Below, piece after piece: positions 47,221 to 59,110 of a stretch of 64,000 nt of DNA. Source of the stretch: Saururus chinensis (lineage: Eukaryota > Streptophyta > Magnoliopsida > Piperales > Saururaceae); assembly GCA_035235625.1 (NCBI GenBank), contig CP141141.1, forward strand, positions 39,083,719 through 39,147,718, given 5' to 3'. The notes below the pieces were generated by a model. The model saw only the letters and a program-made list of their open reading frames with translations, had not been told where the DNA came from and searched no databases. The stretch's first letter is position 1, and each line of letters begins with the position of its first letter. The position numbers were made by a program, and so were the translations under genes.

Positions 47221-50200
47221 TCACAAAAAGTACGGCACTCCTGTCCTAGGCCCTCTCATTTGATTATTCTCTTCAGTTTCAGTAAAAAACTTCACTTCTC
47301 TCTCCTGCCAGTAAGATGAAATGACTAGGCAATAAGACATCCAAGAAACGAAGCATATTTTTGATAATACAGTCTCCAAATTATTCAAAATGTTTAAATT
47401 TTCCATTTTATTTAACTCAGGTAATTAACAATAAAATCTTCTAAAGGAAAATATAATGTTTTGAATGCAGGAGGCATCCAAATAACTAACAAATTTCAAC
47501 TATTGACTCATGAACAACAAAAAAAAGGTTGAATGAACTTGGTAATTCTATTTTTTTCCCCTGTAAGAGTGGGGCAAAGTTAGATAAATGTATTATTAAA
47601 GGAGACCAGATTGAAGGAGGACACATATTCTAATACAACTGGTCAGTAACCAGCAATACCAACCACAAAGGATATTCATAGAACCACTTTAAGTTGACAG
47701 GAAATTTATAGTTAATAGTGTAACAAGTTAAAATAGATTACTGTACCATGTTTTCATTGAAGCTCAATATAGAGGCTACATTTCCACAGCGATAACAGTA
47801 GTTCGGTGCGGACCATACCTGCCAAAACTCAAGTACAAAATGACTAAATATAATGCAACTAACAAGTTCACAAGTTATAAACTTGCAAGTATAGTAATGT
47901 AAAGGTAATACAAGAAACATACGGTTACTAGGCCCTTGTCTTGGAACATGTACTTGAGACCTTCTTGCACAAGCTGGTGCGCCCGACAAACCAGATCCAG
48001 ATTGTTTATATGATTAAACTGCCAGGAGAGAAAGACATTTTGGGTGTATAACTGCATTGTCCATCTAATAGTAAACATTGGTTTCATATTAAAAGAAAAA
48101 TCACCACTTGCTTACCTCTGACGTAACTCTAGATCCAAACAGCCAACCTGCACCCCTTGGACTGACAGCCCAAGTTTCAATCTCTTCAGGATCACTCCAC
48201 ATTAGGTCACAGAATGGCCCTTCATGAGGGATCTCACAGTTCCTATCAACTACCCTTATCTATTGGGAGAAAATAAAATAAAGGAAAACATTAGACTGGC
48301 AGTTTCATGTCTTCAGCTAACAAAGCAAACGGGGGAAAACATGAAGCTTGATAAAAGCAGGGAAACTGAAAAAGAATGAGACCTAAAAAGCCTGATAAAA
48401 ATTTCCATCAGTTGAAAACGTATTAATAAACAATATAAAGAATAAAGCTTCAATAACAAGTACAAAGAAACTAACATCTCAAGACGACTACAAGTTTTCT
48501 TATGGAAATAAGCAAATGGGTTAAGTACATAGCTAACATATTCATTATAACAGTAAACTCAACATGCCTAATAGATTAAGGAGCTCATAGATGAAAAAAA
48601 AACCAGCCACTTCACCTGGTCAATTGTTCGTATATCAGGAGAGAGGCCACCATGAACGCAAAGCACCTAATATTCACAAAAAAACACACATTAAATTTGA
48701 GAAAGCTAAGCAGTGTAAAAGGACTTTGCTCACATTCACATGTGTGCAAGAGAGAGAGAGAGAGTACCGTTCCATCTATGATTGCTGAGAGTGTAAGATA
48801 GTCAAACACATCAGTGCAATACCGCCATGCATTTGCATTTCCATACTTCCTTTGGCATTCGTCGTAAAATCCGTACACCTAATGAAAACAAAAAAAAATC
48901 AGATCACAGCAGATATGAAAACAAAACTATACATCTTATTATCAGTGACTGTACTTTATGAGGATCTATATATCTTGGCAAAACTTGCAAGCCACAACAT
49001 GACACAGACAGTGCATATAATGCCAATGAAAAATTCTTCGCTAGCATAAATTTGATTAACCAAAATAAGACATCCAGCCTGCACTGCACATTCTTGCGCA
49101 GCACCGGCAATAAAAACAGTGGCCGGGGTTGAGTCTGACATGGCAGAGCAGGGCAAGGGGCACTCTGCAAAGACCAGTTCCGACCGTTTGTTTTTTTTAA
49201 GGTGTTCAAAGGTGTAGCATGCCAGAGGCGACAGAAACAAAGTGAGGAAGAAGTAGTGGAGCCGTAAGATGAAAATTTGATGGCTTGCACCCCCACAATG
49301 TACGCTATCTGTGCTGCAGTAGCCTTCGCTTGATCTATAAGGAAATCCCATAACCACACTGATTTGAAAAGGGAAAAAAAAATTTAAAAAAAATCCAACA
49401 CGTAACTTTGGTACTTCTTACTGAAACAATCCCCTCTTTCACAATTTCTAAGATATTTTGATTTAGTTTTCTAATTTTCATGCAAGAAAAGGAAAACCAG
49501 ATTAAAATGAGAGATGAAACTAGCCATCACAAATTATATCAGTTCATAACATCCCTTGTCTAAAATTCTAACAAGTTTAGGACATGTTTTGTTACTGAAA
49601 AATATATTTCAGTTCAGGATCAGACGAGAAAACAAAACATGTATTCACATTATAACTATAATAGGAGAATTCTAACAAAAAGGGCCAATATTTCTGGAGA
49701 AAGATAACTGATACTTCATGAGAAAAAGGCAATAATACTACTAACTAAAGACAGTTTTGGTTTAATCAAATAAGATACCACATGCTCCAAGTTCAGTGAA
49801 TCAAATTCATTAGTCGCAACAAAAATGGTCATCAACACTAAAAGCATACTTGGGTTAGTTGCCTGCTTTCATGATTTCCACGCAAAAGAGTTATATTTGC
49901 AGGGTATCTGAAAACATATGCAAACACCGTCAGCAATCATTAAGTCTATTAAATGACTCCAGCTTTTGAAAAGTTACACTCGACACTAATTAAGCACACA
50001 TGACCTGAAAAGAAGTACCTTGCTTTAAGGAGCAAAAGAATAGTGAACACTTCCAGACTGTTGTATCCACGATCAACAAAATCACCCTGCCAAATTTTCA
50101 GCAGAAGCTAGGTAATCTGAAGTATTACAAATATATGACGCTAATAACATCAGCTGTTGATCAAAAAGAAAAGTAAAGAGTTCATTACCATGAAAATATA

Positions 50201-51028
50201 GTTGGTCTCCGGCACATGGCCACCCGTTTGAAATAGTTTCATTAGATCATGAAACTGCCCATGGATGTCACCGCAAACAGTCACTGGACTATTAACAGGC
50301 TGTACGTTTGATTCTTCAATGAGAATATCCTTGACCTGATACATACAGTTCAGATATATATGTGTTTGAAACGTTAACAAACCATAAACAATAATCAGAA
50401 GATAGAGATTACTGTAATTTAACTTATCACAAAGCTTTTCTTCTTATAAACAATCAGCACAGACAATTCACCATAAAGATTCATAGTTTGAATTGGCATT
50501 CCCATGGTTAGTGGTGCAACCAAGTATGAGGTGAATTTCAACACTATGAAAGTAGAATACGGGCATGCTACAACTGGATTACCCAGAATAACATTGGGCC
50601 GCCAAATCAACCGAGAATAACTATAACTGTAGGCAGGAGCCCACATGAATCCCTACCGCGCATTTCCTACGCTTCCAACATTTTATACCCATTAGAAGAA
50701 CATTGTAGAGCAAATTCGAGAGAATTTGATATGAGAAGCCATAAAAGACCCTAAATACTGTCATTTTCAACATCTTACCTATGAATGAAAACCGGTATAC
50801 AAACGTACATCTATAGTGAGTTCACGTATTAAAGACATACAAAATTGAAGAAAGTAGGGAATAGTGAGGCCCTATAGACGGGATTGGAGAAGCAGGCGAG
50901 ATTCAGCTGGGAAAGGCAAATATGAAAAGAATAAAAGGGCATATTACGAATTCGCAAAGGAGCTGGAGCTCGTCCTCGGCGAGGTGCTGCCCTTCCTTGA
51001 CTTTGGATATCCATTGGTCCAGATCCAT
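47221..51028 (-). CDS. FyPP: Serine/threonine protein phosphatase 6 catalytic subunit (FyPP-type)
   Basis: Ten exons join in frame: 51028-50948, 50335-50189, 50086-50019, 49907-49850, 48878-48768, 48666-48616, 48259-48116, 48018-47923, 47818-47747 and 47304-47221. They give exactly 303 residues, the length of plant PP6. The metallophosphatase motifs are intact: GDIHG (49-53), GDFVDRG (77-83), RGNHE (108-112) and HGG after LCV. The C-terminus ends VPYFL, the PP2A-group tail whose terminal Leu is a methylation target. The start [10 protein letters not shown] and the [14 protein letters not shown] stretch identify it as PP6 (Arabidopsis FyPP1/FyPP3), not PP2A or PP4. In Arabidopsis these act with SAL and PP2A-A subunits on PIN auxin carriers, phytochrome and ABI5. 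That role here is inferred from orthology. Confidence 0.96.
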
Positions 51029-51612
51029 CGCGCCGGCTGCTCGGTGAATTCTAGGGCAAAGAAAAAGGCGCCGGAAATGGTGCTCGGAAGAGCAAAGAGA
51101 GATAAATGAAATCGTTGGCCCTGCTCCTCCTCCTTTTCCTCGTCGGCGTCGCCGCCTTGCCTGACCTGGTGCGAGAGCCGGGGGTGGTGGTGGCTGTCCG
51201 ATGGTGTAGGCGACTGGACAATGGCACTTCTCACTTTATTTCGAAAATGAAAGAGGAAGAAGCAGGGTTCAATCTGCTGCACCGTCGTTACAGCGGATCT
51301 TCGCCATACCGCCGTCCTATGTGGGCGTCGGGGCCCCAGTGCGTGCACCGTGTAACTGGTGCACACACTCCATCGTAGTTGGGCCCATTGCAAGGAATGG
51401 AAAGATGAAAGGGCCCACAGGCAGAATTTGGAATCTTACAGAAGGGCCAACGAGGCAACGAATATCAAATTTGCCTGTTGCTTTCGCACCCTGACGCAAA
51501 TAGGAACATAGCCTAAGTCTGCCTTCCCTAGTAATCCAAATTAATTAAGTGGACTTGCTATGTTAATTCCAAATCAGTACATGTTTATATGGAGAATATA
51601 TTGAGTGTAGCA

Positions 51613-51765
51613 CTCCCTCGGTCCAAAATTAATAGTTATGTGGCTATATTAATAGCTATATTTTGTTCATATAATGATTGGGTACCTAAAAAAGAATATC
51701 ATAAGTTTATATTACTTAAAATTATATTTTTTTTAAATGTAGCTATTAATATAAGATGGAAGGAG
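51613..51765. mobile_element. Stowaway-type MITE
   Basis: It starts CTCCCTCGGTCCAAAATTAA and ends AATATAAGATGGAAGGAG, followed by TA. The left flank is CA instead of TA. The interior is shared with the element at 11792. Confidence 0.6.
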
Positions 51766-51772
51766 TATTATA

Positions 51773-52031
51773 ATCCTTCCATCCCTTATTAATAGCTTCA
51801 TTAAAAAAAAAATTATTTCTATTCAAAAATAAGTATCTTATTTAATTTTTCAAAATAATTTATTTTTAAAAAATAAACAAGACACAAAGAGAGTAGTAAT
51901 TTTTATTAAATGGTGAAATCTATATAAAAATTAGTGTTATTTGCATATTTAAATTGATCTAATTATAGTTATTAATATGGGGTAAACGTTTTAAAAATAT
52001 ATATATAATTATTAATTTAGGACAAAGGGAG
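51773..52031. mobile_element. Second Stowaway-like MITE, adjacent
   Basis: The left end AATCCTTCCATCCCTTATTA and right end TTAATTTAGGACAAAGGGAG, followed by TA, are imperfect inverted copies. It lies head-to-tail with the previous copy. Confidence 0.5.
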
Positions 52032-52315
52032 TATATAAAAGAAATATTTAATCTTTCAATTGTGTTTGAGTAGAGAAATGGGTTTTGGAAAGAATTTTCT
52101 TTTACGCAATAGGATGTTGATTTTTAATCACATTGCCTCCGGGCAATCTTCAATTCTTCATGCTTTGAAAGTATTTTAGCAGGAAAGAACTTTTGAGCTG
52201 AGCGTTCAGACCACACACTTACTTAAATTTGTTGTTTAAAGTTCAACAAACTTAGTGCCAAAGGCTTTTCATTTGTGAAAGATGAACATATGAAGCATTT
52301 TCCATGCTCCCCTAT

Positions 52316-52399
52316 TTCATAAGCCCAGCGTAAGGCACACGGGAAAATATTCATACGTTCATAAGCCCAGCGTAAGGCACACGGGAAAATATTCATATG
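52316..52399. repeat. Tandem duplication of a 42-bp unit
   Basis: Two near-identical copies of TTCATAAGCCCAGCGTAAGG...GGGAAAATATTCATA lie side by side. Confidence 0.95.
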
Positions 52400-54855
52400 T
52401 AGATTGATAGCACACACGCTACCATATGTTAGCATGCACTAACACTAACGTACACTTGTATGTACCATCAATTTTAAATAGCAACGTTTCTAAAGCATTC
52501 CTTACTCTTAGGCTCATAAAAATTGAAGAGCATAAAAAATCCTTTCTAGAGCAATGCTAGATATTGGTGTTGTTCTCCAAAGAGATTTTGGAGAAGAAGC
52601 ACATGGAAGATTCGTGCACAAGGCTCTGGAGTTCAGTCTAATTCGTGGGAGGCTGAGGAGTTTGTAAGCCATGTGATTCCGAACAACTGGGTAAGCTGAG
52701 ACTCAGAGAATAATGTTATTATCTTTGTAACCTCTTCTTCCTTGATGGCTACATCAATTTATCAGCATGTGATCACATGGTTTTTACACCTTAATTGGGA
52801 TTTTCAACGTTGAAAATCTTGATTGCCGTTAAGTTCCGATAGAATTACTTGTTTGGTGTAATTAGAAGGCGTTAATCTATTGAGTATTCTTAAATAAAAT
52901 TTGTAGTCTCCAAGCAATTCCCATTTCATTCGTTTCTATGTTGCTTTATAACCGCTTGAGTCGATTATATGTGAACAAACAAGGAAGAGCTCTCTGAGAT
53001 TAATCAAGAAAGTTTACCCACAACTAGGATTGATGATGGGTCATGATCATATAGCATTCAATGCATTATCCCTATACATAAGCACACGTTGATATGAAAT
53101 GCTAAAAAATTGTGCAGCATTCGACAGTAAAATGTGAATGTCACAGAATGTTATGAGAATTTATCAATTATTGATTTCGTATTGTGTCTTCCATGGATAC
53201 ATCCCCTCTGCATGTCCCTTGAGTTGGCTACGCACTGGTTGGTTCTGGCGAGTTGCAGCCAACTCGCCTGCAATCCAAACTGAGGACGGATTTTTGGAGT
53301 TAGCTCACCCTCGCGGGATCAGAAGGTAGAGTAATTATCATATACTGTTTGAAATACCCAGACCGTGGCCAAATGAAGGGGAAGTGGATGTATAACAACT
53401 GCGTTTTCATTTTGAAAAGCAGATTCAAAAGTTCAGAAAATAAATGAAAAAGAGATTAGGCAACATCTACTTTGCCCACAGCTCACTAGGGGAATCACTG
53501 CGGCTGCCTGCTTTTGTATAGCCTTAGCCATAATGCTTCCAACATCCCAAGTTCCCAACTACGACATGATCTACTTATTTGTAGATATTTGAATAGTATT
53601 TCAACTTGTTCATCTGTACCGTCTTATATTGAAAATTGCTTTTGCGATACCTGAACAAAAGTTTATCAGGATTGGTTACAACTGAAGATTGAACTACTAT
53701 GATTCACACAGTTTACAAGTCACCCTTCTAAGAAAGCATCACAATATCAAAGGCCCACTGTTGATATGTAAATCTGTTATAAATTAGCAGGATTTACCTA
53801 TACTTCAACACTAATCTCTCCATGTTAGTAGTAGGGTCAGAGGTTTTTATTTAACTAACTGCAGCTTCCACTCTGGTGATGCGATGCAAAACTATGCCTC
53901 TTCAGCTCCAAAGTTTATTAACATAATTACAAATACTGTAAATCTGATCTAATAACAATCCATGCAGGAGTTCTTTTATATTTGAGGGGATCAATTAGAA
54001 AAATATATCTAATCCCATTCTCATATCCGACAATCCAACTTTTGATCCTAGTGTACATAAGATAGTCACATAGATTGTTAACGATTTAATTGTTACTCTA
54101 AAGCCCCAAGCGCAATAGAATGCGTCATGTCATATAATCCTCAGGATTGTCACATTCCGCCATGCTCTGTCGTAGACAACCATGAGAGCCTACACTAGTG
54201 CAACAAATTTTGGCCTTTATCCCAGATAATTTTATTACTAGTAGATAGCCCCTTACACTCTTTATAACAATCGAACTCCAGCAGTTTCATTGGGCCTCAC
54301 TTAATTTATGTTATCTCTCCATAAGTCCTCCCATCCAGGATACAAACCCAAAATCCTAGCAGAGATGAAGACATAGAAATCGCCATTTGATCGATAAAGA
54401 AGGTAAAAGCATGCACCTTTTTTAATCTCTCAATTTTTCCCTATCCATAGTTGCCCTATACAACAGATGTAAATTACTCAAAGAAAAAGTAAATTGCAAG
54501 TGTTGAGTCTGTTGACGTCTCTTCCGCAGAATCTATATCAAATTCAGAATATGGAGTCAAATAGAGGTCAACAGAGAAACCCAACCCAATTTCAAGATAT
54601 GGCCTGCTAATCAAGATGTACGTTTTTACCAAAGTTTTGACTGTTACATTTAGTTGAGGCATTTTCCCTATAGTCGGAGTCAGTAATTGTAATTGTATTC
54701 AGTATACAGTAGCAGTAACATCCGTAATAAGTTTCCAATATATCATTCTCATATGTGATTCATCATCCTGCATAAATGCATCAGAGAAGCAAACCTTCCA
54801 CCGGATATATATTTCGAGCAAAGGAAAGAGAGACAGAAAGATGAAGGAGACCACA

Positions 54856-55281
54856 TCACTCAATTTCAATCTGCTGGGGTGCATCTTCCTCCGGATTCAC
54901 TCCTCTCTCGTCAACCTCTTCCGCCGCGATACCGGAAGCCTGGACCGTCCTAGTGAGCCACTCCTTGAGAGGGTCTTCGTTCAAGTCCAGCCTCAGAAAC
55001 CCTGCAAGCATCCCACTCGCGAAGGCAACGGGCTCCTGAACAAGACACGCACACAACCATAAAAGATTTTCAACTTTTCTTAACGAAAAAATGATATACA
55101 ATACCTTGAGAGCTTCTTTAACAATGGGGTCGTCAATAGGATTGAAGAAGGCACGGAGCCTGGAGCCGGACGGCCGGCGGAAGTGCAAGCTTCTGGGCGA
55201 GGGGTAAGCTGAGATTGAAGGCAAAGACCTGGGCTGCCGAGGTAGAAAGGACGAGGGTTGTAATGGAACTAGACAAGCCAT
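54856..55281 (-). CDS. UPF0426-type chloroplast protein
   Basis: Two exons (55281-55105 and 55035-54856) separated by a 69-bp GT-AG intron encode 118 residues. The first 43 or so residues are rich in Ser, Pro and Arg with almost no acids, as in a plastid transit peptide. They are followed by FFNPIDDPIVKEALK and EPVAFASGMLAGFLRLDLNE. The acidic tail ends APQQIEIE. This matches the small plant/cyanobacterial family represented by Arabidopsis At1g28150, which has no established function. Reading through the intron would add VLYIIFSLRK without a stop, but the family lacks these residues, so splicing is preferred. An in-frame extension upstream to 55458 is judged to be leader sequence. Its stop lies about 0.4 kb from the BAHD gene end. 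Confidence 0.87.
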   Translation of the reverse strand: MACLVPLQPSSFLPRQPRSLPSISAYPSPRSLHFRRPSGSRLRAFFNPIDDPIVKEALKVLYIIFSLRKVENLLWLCACLVQEPVAFASGMLAGFLRLDLNEDPLKEWLTRTVQASGIAAEEVDERGVNPEEDAPQQIEIE

Positions 55282-55842
55282 GGCTTGAGAACCCGTCTGG
55301 ATGTTGGAGCTTCTGCTCCGGCCGAGATAAGAGCCGAAGATGCGTAAGCTCAGGTGTTCGCTCAGCACAGTGGTCAATGGCTCAGCATTGGGGCCACTGT
55401 AAACCATAGTGGGCCTGGGCCGCGGAATAACGTTGACAATGAGCCCATTATGGAACAAGGCAATCTAGCGGATGATGCAACTTATTACAATGGCTTTTTT
55501 GGGTAAAGATCAACCTTGTTGATATACACAAATGTTTAGCTTCCCATAAACACAATGTTCATCATCTCACTTGCACATAATCATGGGAAGGTTTAATTAA
55601 TAATTAAGTAAAGTATTACAAGGTACCCAAAGGAAGAGCCTCACTATGTAGACTGGATACCTATTTCCTTTGACTTGGACTATTCTTCTAGCTCAGATCT
55701 CTATATGGTATATTTGAAAGATGACAATCGAGTTATAAACAAATTGATTGAATGCCTTCTTAAAAAAAAAAATGAATGAATACAATTTAATATATTTTCC
55801 TTGTAACATGTATGATGTACGATTCCATTTTCAATGCATTGT

Positions 55843-57156
55843 TTACAATTTGCTCAGTGGCTTCATCTTCGTGTAGTTGTCAATCTCCAAGAAAAAAGGC
55901 ACAGTGCTCTCGTGGAGGGCCACCGTCACATCGGCAGCACCCTTCTCAGTGCAGGATGCCATGAAGATCATCAGCCCTTCAATGGGCAGACATGCAGGGA
56001 TGAAAGCGAGCGGAGCCCCACTCCCGAAATCAATCTCATGGAACTGTAACCTCAACCAGCTATCCACCTCCACGTTGGGACTCAGAGAATCAGCAACGTC
56101 CGGAGCTGCCCCCACCAGCTCTTCTTCCTTCACCACGGCCCCAAAGTCCTTGAACGACTTGAAGTACCTGTCATCGATCTGAGACACAGACTCTCCAATG
56201 GCCTTTGTCACAGAGGCAAGGCTACTGGTGACCAAGTCCTTGGCTTTGAGTGTTGGGTGTGCCCACAGCACCAAGTTGCCAAAATACCCGCGAGGCACCT
56301 TTGGTGTGACCCTGGTCCGGCCCGTCACTGCGATCCTTACATGGGTCAGCTCATCACCCTTGAGTTTCCTTGCCATTGTAACCTTCTTCCATACGTCTGC
56401 TAGCACACACTCAAAAGTGCTGGGTTTCCTTCCAGGCTCTGCTCTCTGGACGGAGGATTTCAACGAGTTTATGAAGTCGACAGAGTAATGAATGGTCAAG
56501 TTTTCAACGGGTTCAGAGGAGTTGAATGTGGATGCGGGTGGAGGAGAAGGATCTTTTCTGAATTCAATATCCCTGTGGTTGAACTCAATCTTGAGCTGGT
56601 CCCTGGGGGCAGCGATGGCAGCCCTATCGTGGTAAGGCATGGGATCCACAGCAAGGCCACGGACGAGTTGTGACCAGGCAACGAGGAAGGCGCTGGTGGA
56701 CACGCCGTCGGCCACCTGATGGTGGATTAACAGGCCCAGAGCCATACCACCACACTTGAATCGGTTGAACTGGACATGGAACAATTCCTCGGCCTCCTCC
56801 ACAGGAGGGTGCAATAGGGACATCTTGGGGGAAGGGTAGGCGGGGAGTATCTCCTGCAGGTTGACATCGACCGTGGCCTCGACGACGCGTACGCCGGCGT
56901 CATTCATCAGGATCGACGGGCGCGATGGGTCGTCGAGGGAGAGGCGGCCGGCGAGGTGGGGAAAGTAGTTGAGGGCCTTGGCGAGGCCATCTTTCATGGC
57001 ATCTACTGGGGGCATGGAGGACCGTCCCACATATACCATAGGGACCAAAATGTTGAAGGTGGCCCTGTCTAAGATGTTGAGGGGTATGGTGACATTGGGC
57101 TGGCGCTGTGGCTGGGTTGGCTTCAACAGTGTGCTGCTGATGACCTCCACCTTCAT
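55843..57156 (-). CDS. BAHD acyltransferase, agmatine/tryptamine hydroxycinnamoyltransferase-like
   Basis: A single-exon gene encodes 437 residues. The catalytic HHQVADG motif (His146, Asp150) and the structural motif near the C-terminus, here DFGSG (376-380) instead of the usual DFGWG, are both present. Substitutions at the Trp occur in N-acyltransferase members of this family. N-terminal MKVEVISSTLLKP, the PHLAGRL segment and C-terminal LSPNVEVDSWLRLQFHEIDF resemble agmatine coumaroyltransferase and tryptamine hydroxycinnamoyltransferase (inference from memory of the family, not a search). It would transfer an acyl group from a CoA thioester to an amine or alcohol in the cytosol. The frame is open to an ATG at 57267, but a TATA box at 57271-57278 lies only 4 bp beyond it. 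Transcription must therefore start inside, making 57156 the likely start. Confidence 0.9.
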   Translation of the reverse strand: MKVEVISSTLLKPTQPQRQPNVTIPLNILDRATFNILVPMVYVGRSSMPPVDAMKDGLAKALNYFPHLAGRLSLDDPSRPSILMNDAGVRVVEATVDVNLQEILPAYPSPKMSLLHPPVEEAEELFHVQFNRFKCGGMALGLLIHHQVADGVSTSAFLVAWSQLVRGLAVDPMPYHDRAAIAAPRDQLKIEFNHRDIEFRKDPSPPPASTFNSSEPVENLTIHYSVDFINSLKSSVQRAEPGRKPSTFECVLADVWKKVTMARKLKGDELTHVRIAVTGRTRVTPKVPRGYFGNLVLWAHPTLKAKDLVTSSLASVTKAIGESVSQIDDRYFKSFKDFGAVVKEEELVGAAPDVADSLSPNVEVDSWLRLQFHEIDFGSGAPLAFIPACLPIEGLMIFMASCTEKGAADVTVALHESTVPFFLEIDNYTKMKPLSKL

Positions 57157-57270
57157 TGCTGCTTGTAGCTCTTGAGCTGAGTGCTTCTTCTCTTCTAGCT
57201 GATAAACGGGAAGCTGGGTGTTGCCTGATTGCCTTGTTGGGTTTTTGAGGAGGGGCACTTCATGCATGTG

Positions 57271-57278
57271 TATTTATA
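57271..57278 (-). promoter_or_regulatory. TATA box of the BAHD gene
   Basis: The minus strand reads TATAAATA about 115 bp upstream of the chosen start codon. The expected transcription start is near 57245, giving a leader of about 90 nt. Confidence 0.7.
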
Positions 57279-57989
57279 TGGAACAAGTCGCCTGCAGGCA
57301 GCTGCGAAGGTGGACTGGTGAATGACAAAATGGACTTGGTACCAGTGTGTGTGACTCAACCACGTGAGTTAACAATAGTAAACAAAACGAGAGAGACAGA
57401 GAGAGACGTTGTGTGTCAAAGAAGGCGTGAGACGTCGATTGAAGACTCCAAAAGAAGCTGTTGATGAGGAAAGCTCAAGGAAGCCGGAGGAATTCAAGCA
57501 CTACACCCAATATATATACAAAAGCACTTGCTCATACTCCCTCATACCCTTTTTAATAGTGCTTGTTTAGCACGTGCTCACTGGCATTAGGAGCCAAATC
57601 ATACCGCCGTACTTTGGAGAAAAATTGTGACGTCTAGTTGTCCACTGAGCCGGCTACAATTGTAGCTAGCAGCGAATTTTTAGCCATCAAATTTTTCATT
57701 TTCTACTTTGACGCTAAGCAAAAGGTAATGCATGTAAACTCTTCGTTTATTTATATTTATGAAGTAAATATATGGGAACGAAATTCTCTTCAATTAGAGA
57801 TTTATGAGCTAAAAAAATATTTTTAAAAATAAACTTTTTTAAAAAAAAATATTACTTGATTAACACTAATAATGGATAAAAGGACTAAAGCAAATATGTT
57901 TGTCATAATATTGGTAATGACTTCATATAAGAAGTTACAAAAAGATATGTCTGAATTTGTTAAAAAAGTTGGCTCGTTTTTTTAGAATG
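57279..57989. other. BAHD promoter region with a Stowaway-like end
   Basis: It contains the G-boxes and a (GA)-rich patch near 57390-57405. A single MITE-like end, CTCCCTCATACCCTTTTTAA, starts near 57538 without an obvious partner. Confidence 0.4.
57361..57366. promoter_or_regulatory. G-box (CACGTG) upstream of the BAHD gene
   Basis: A palindromic CACGTG lies about 85 bp upstream of the TATA box, in the usual window for bZIP/bHLH binding. A second CACGTG is at 57571-57576. Function is inferred from motif and position only. Confidence 0.45.
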
Positions 57990-59110
57990 AGAGTCAATAA
58001 GGTGTTGTTTAATCATTTTGTCAATTTACCAAAGGAAAAAAAATATGACCGCCTTGCAGAAATCATCTCCAAGAATATTCCAATATATATTTTAGAAAAA
58101 ATTCCTTTGGAAAACCATTTGGGCTAGGGATTTTTTTCGAATGAGAGGAGAGGACAGTCTGAAAAATCTCATCTAGAGTTACCAGTGTTAATTATAAGAG
58201 AGTTGGCCCAATCTTTAATAAGACAAGATTTTATAAATGAAGTAATCAGAGGTGTAGATGAAGAAGGTGTGAAAAGATGCATGAAGAAAGAAGAAACTTC
58301 ATTCCTTATGGTGTCTGCACTAACCAACCTATCACCCTCAGCATTTTCAATAGAATGAATTGAGTTAGAACTTAGAAGACATTACTGGAAGCAACAACAT
58401 GAAAAAAATAATTTGTACAACGATCCCCTTCAAGAAGTCATTTAACTCTGAATTTATGTCTCGAAAAAGATTCTTCTCTCGCAAGCTCCTAATTCTAGAT
58501 GGCTAGGGCTTAAGCTTATTCAAAAACACAAGTATCATTGAAGTGACCATTTTTAATCAAAAGTTGCTAATGTTGAAGGGAAACTTTAGCTTCATGTGCT
58601 CTGTTCTCAATATTTCCAAACTCTTCTCTATTTTTTTATGGCCTGTTTGAGAGAACAATTTTTGAACTATGATAAACAAAGGATTGCCTATGACATCACT
58701 ACTCTAAGAAGAATGGACAACATCCCTGAAACTATCCATACTCATTCAGCAATTTAAAATTTTAAAAGGTTTTTCCCCCAATAAAAGAAGGATTTATATC
58801 AATTAATAAAGGATAATGATCTGAAACATCATGAAAGAGACAACAAACTGCCATACCATGGAATTTATTAATCCAACCAACATTGCAAAAGACTTATCAA
58901 TTTTGGAAACAATTCTTCTACTACCCATAATTTTATTAGTCCAAGTGATAAGATGTAGTTCAAATAAACAAGTTTTCTAAACACTATTATTAACTTCAAC
59001 AAGATAAAAAACTAAAACAATATTACCTCAAATTTTTTCCCCGGGATGGAAAACTGAATTGAAGTCACAAAGCAAAAGCCATGGAGAAGAAGTAGTAGTG
59101 GATTGTTGCA
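57990..59110 (-). pseudogene. L1-type LINE remnant (endonuclease to reverse transcriptase start)
   Basis: Read on the minus strand with frameshifts, successive pieces match plant LINE ORF2 in order. PWLLLCDFNSVFHPG (near 59080-59040) and TWTNKIMGSRRIVSKIDK followed by DVSDHYPLLIDI (about 58960-58780) match the AP-endonuclease. SPNGFPKEFF then YWNILGDDFCKAV (about 58115-58050) match the start of reverse transcriptase. Many stops are present and the ends are not defined. Confidence 0.65.

Larger units (their letters stand above)
51029..54855. other. Intergenic: PP6 promoter side, two MITEs, no gene recognised
   Basis: A 42-bp direct duplication lies at 52316-52399 (unit starting TTCATAAGCCCAGCGTAAGG). 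Open frames up to 63 codons around 53.1 and 54.5 kb have no domains. Confidence 0.4.

Noticed and set aside
55282..55458. N-terminal extension of the UPF0426-type protein
   Set aside because: The transit-peptide-like MACLVPLQPS start gives the family length. The upstream residues look like leader sequence.
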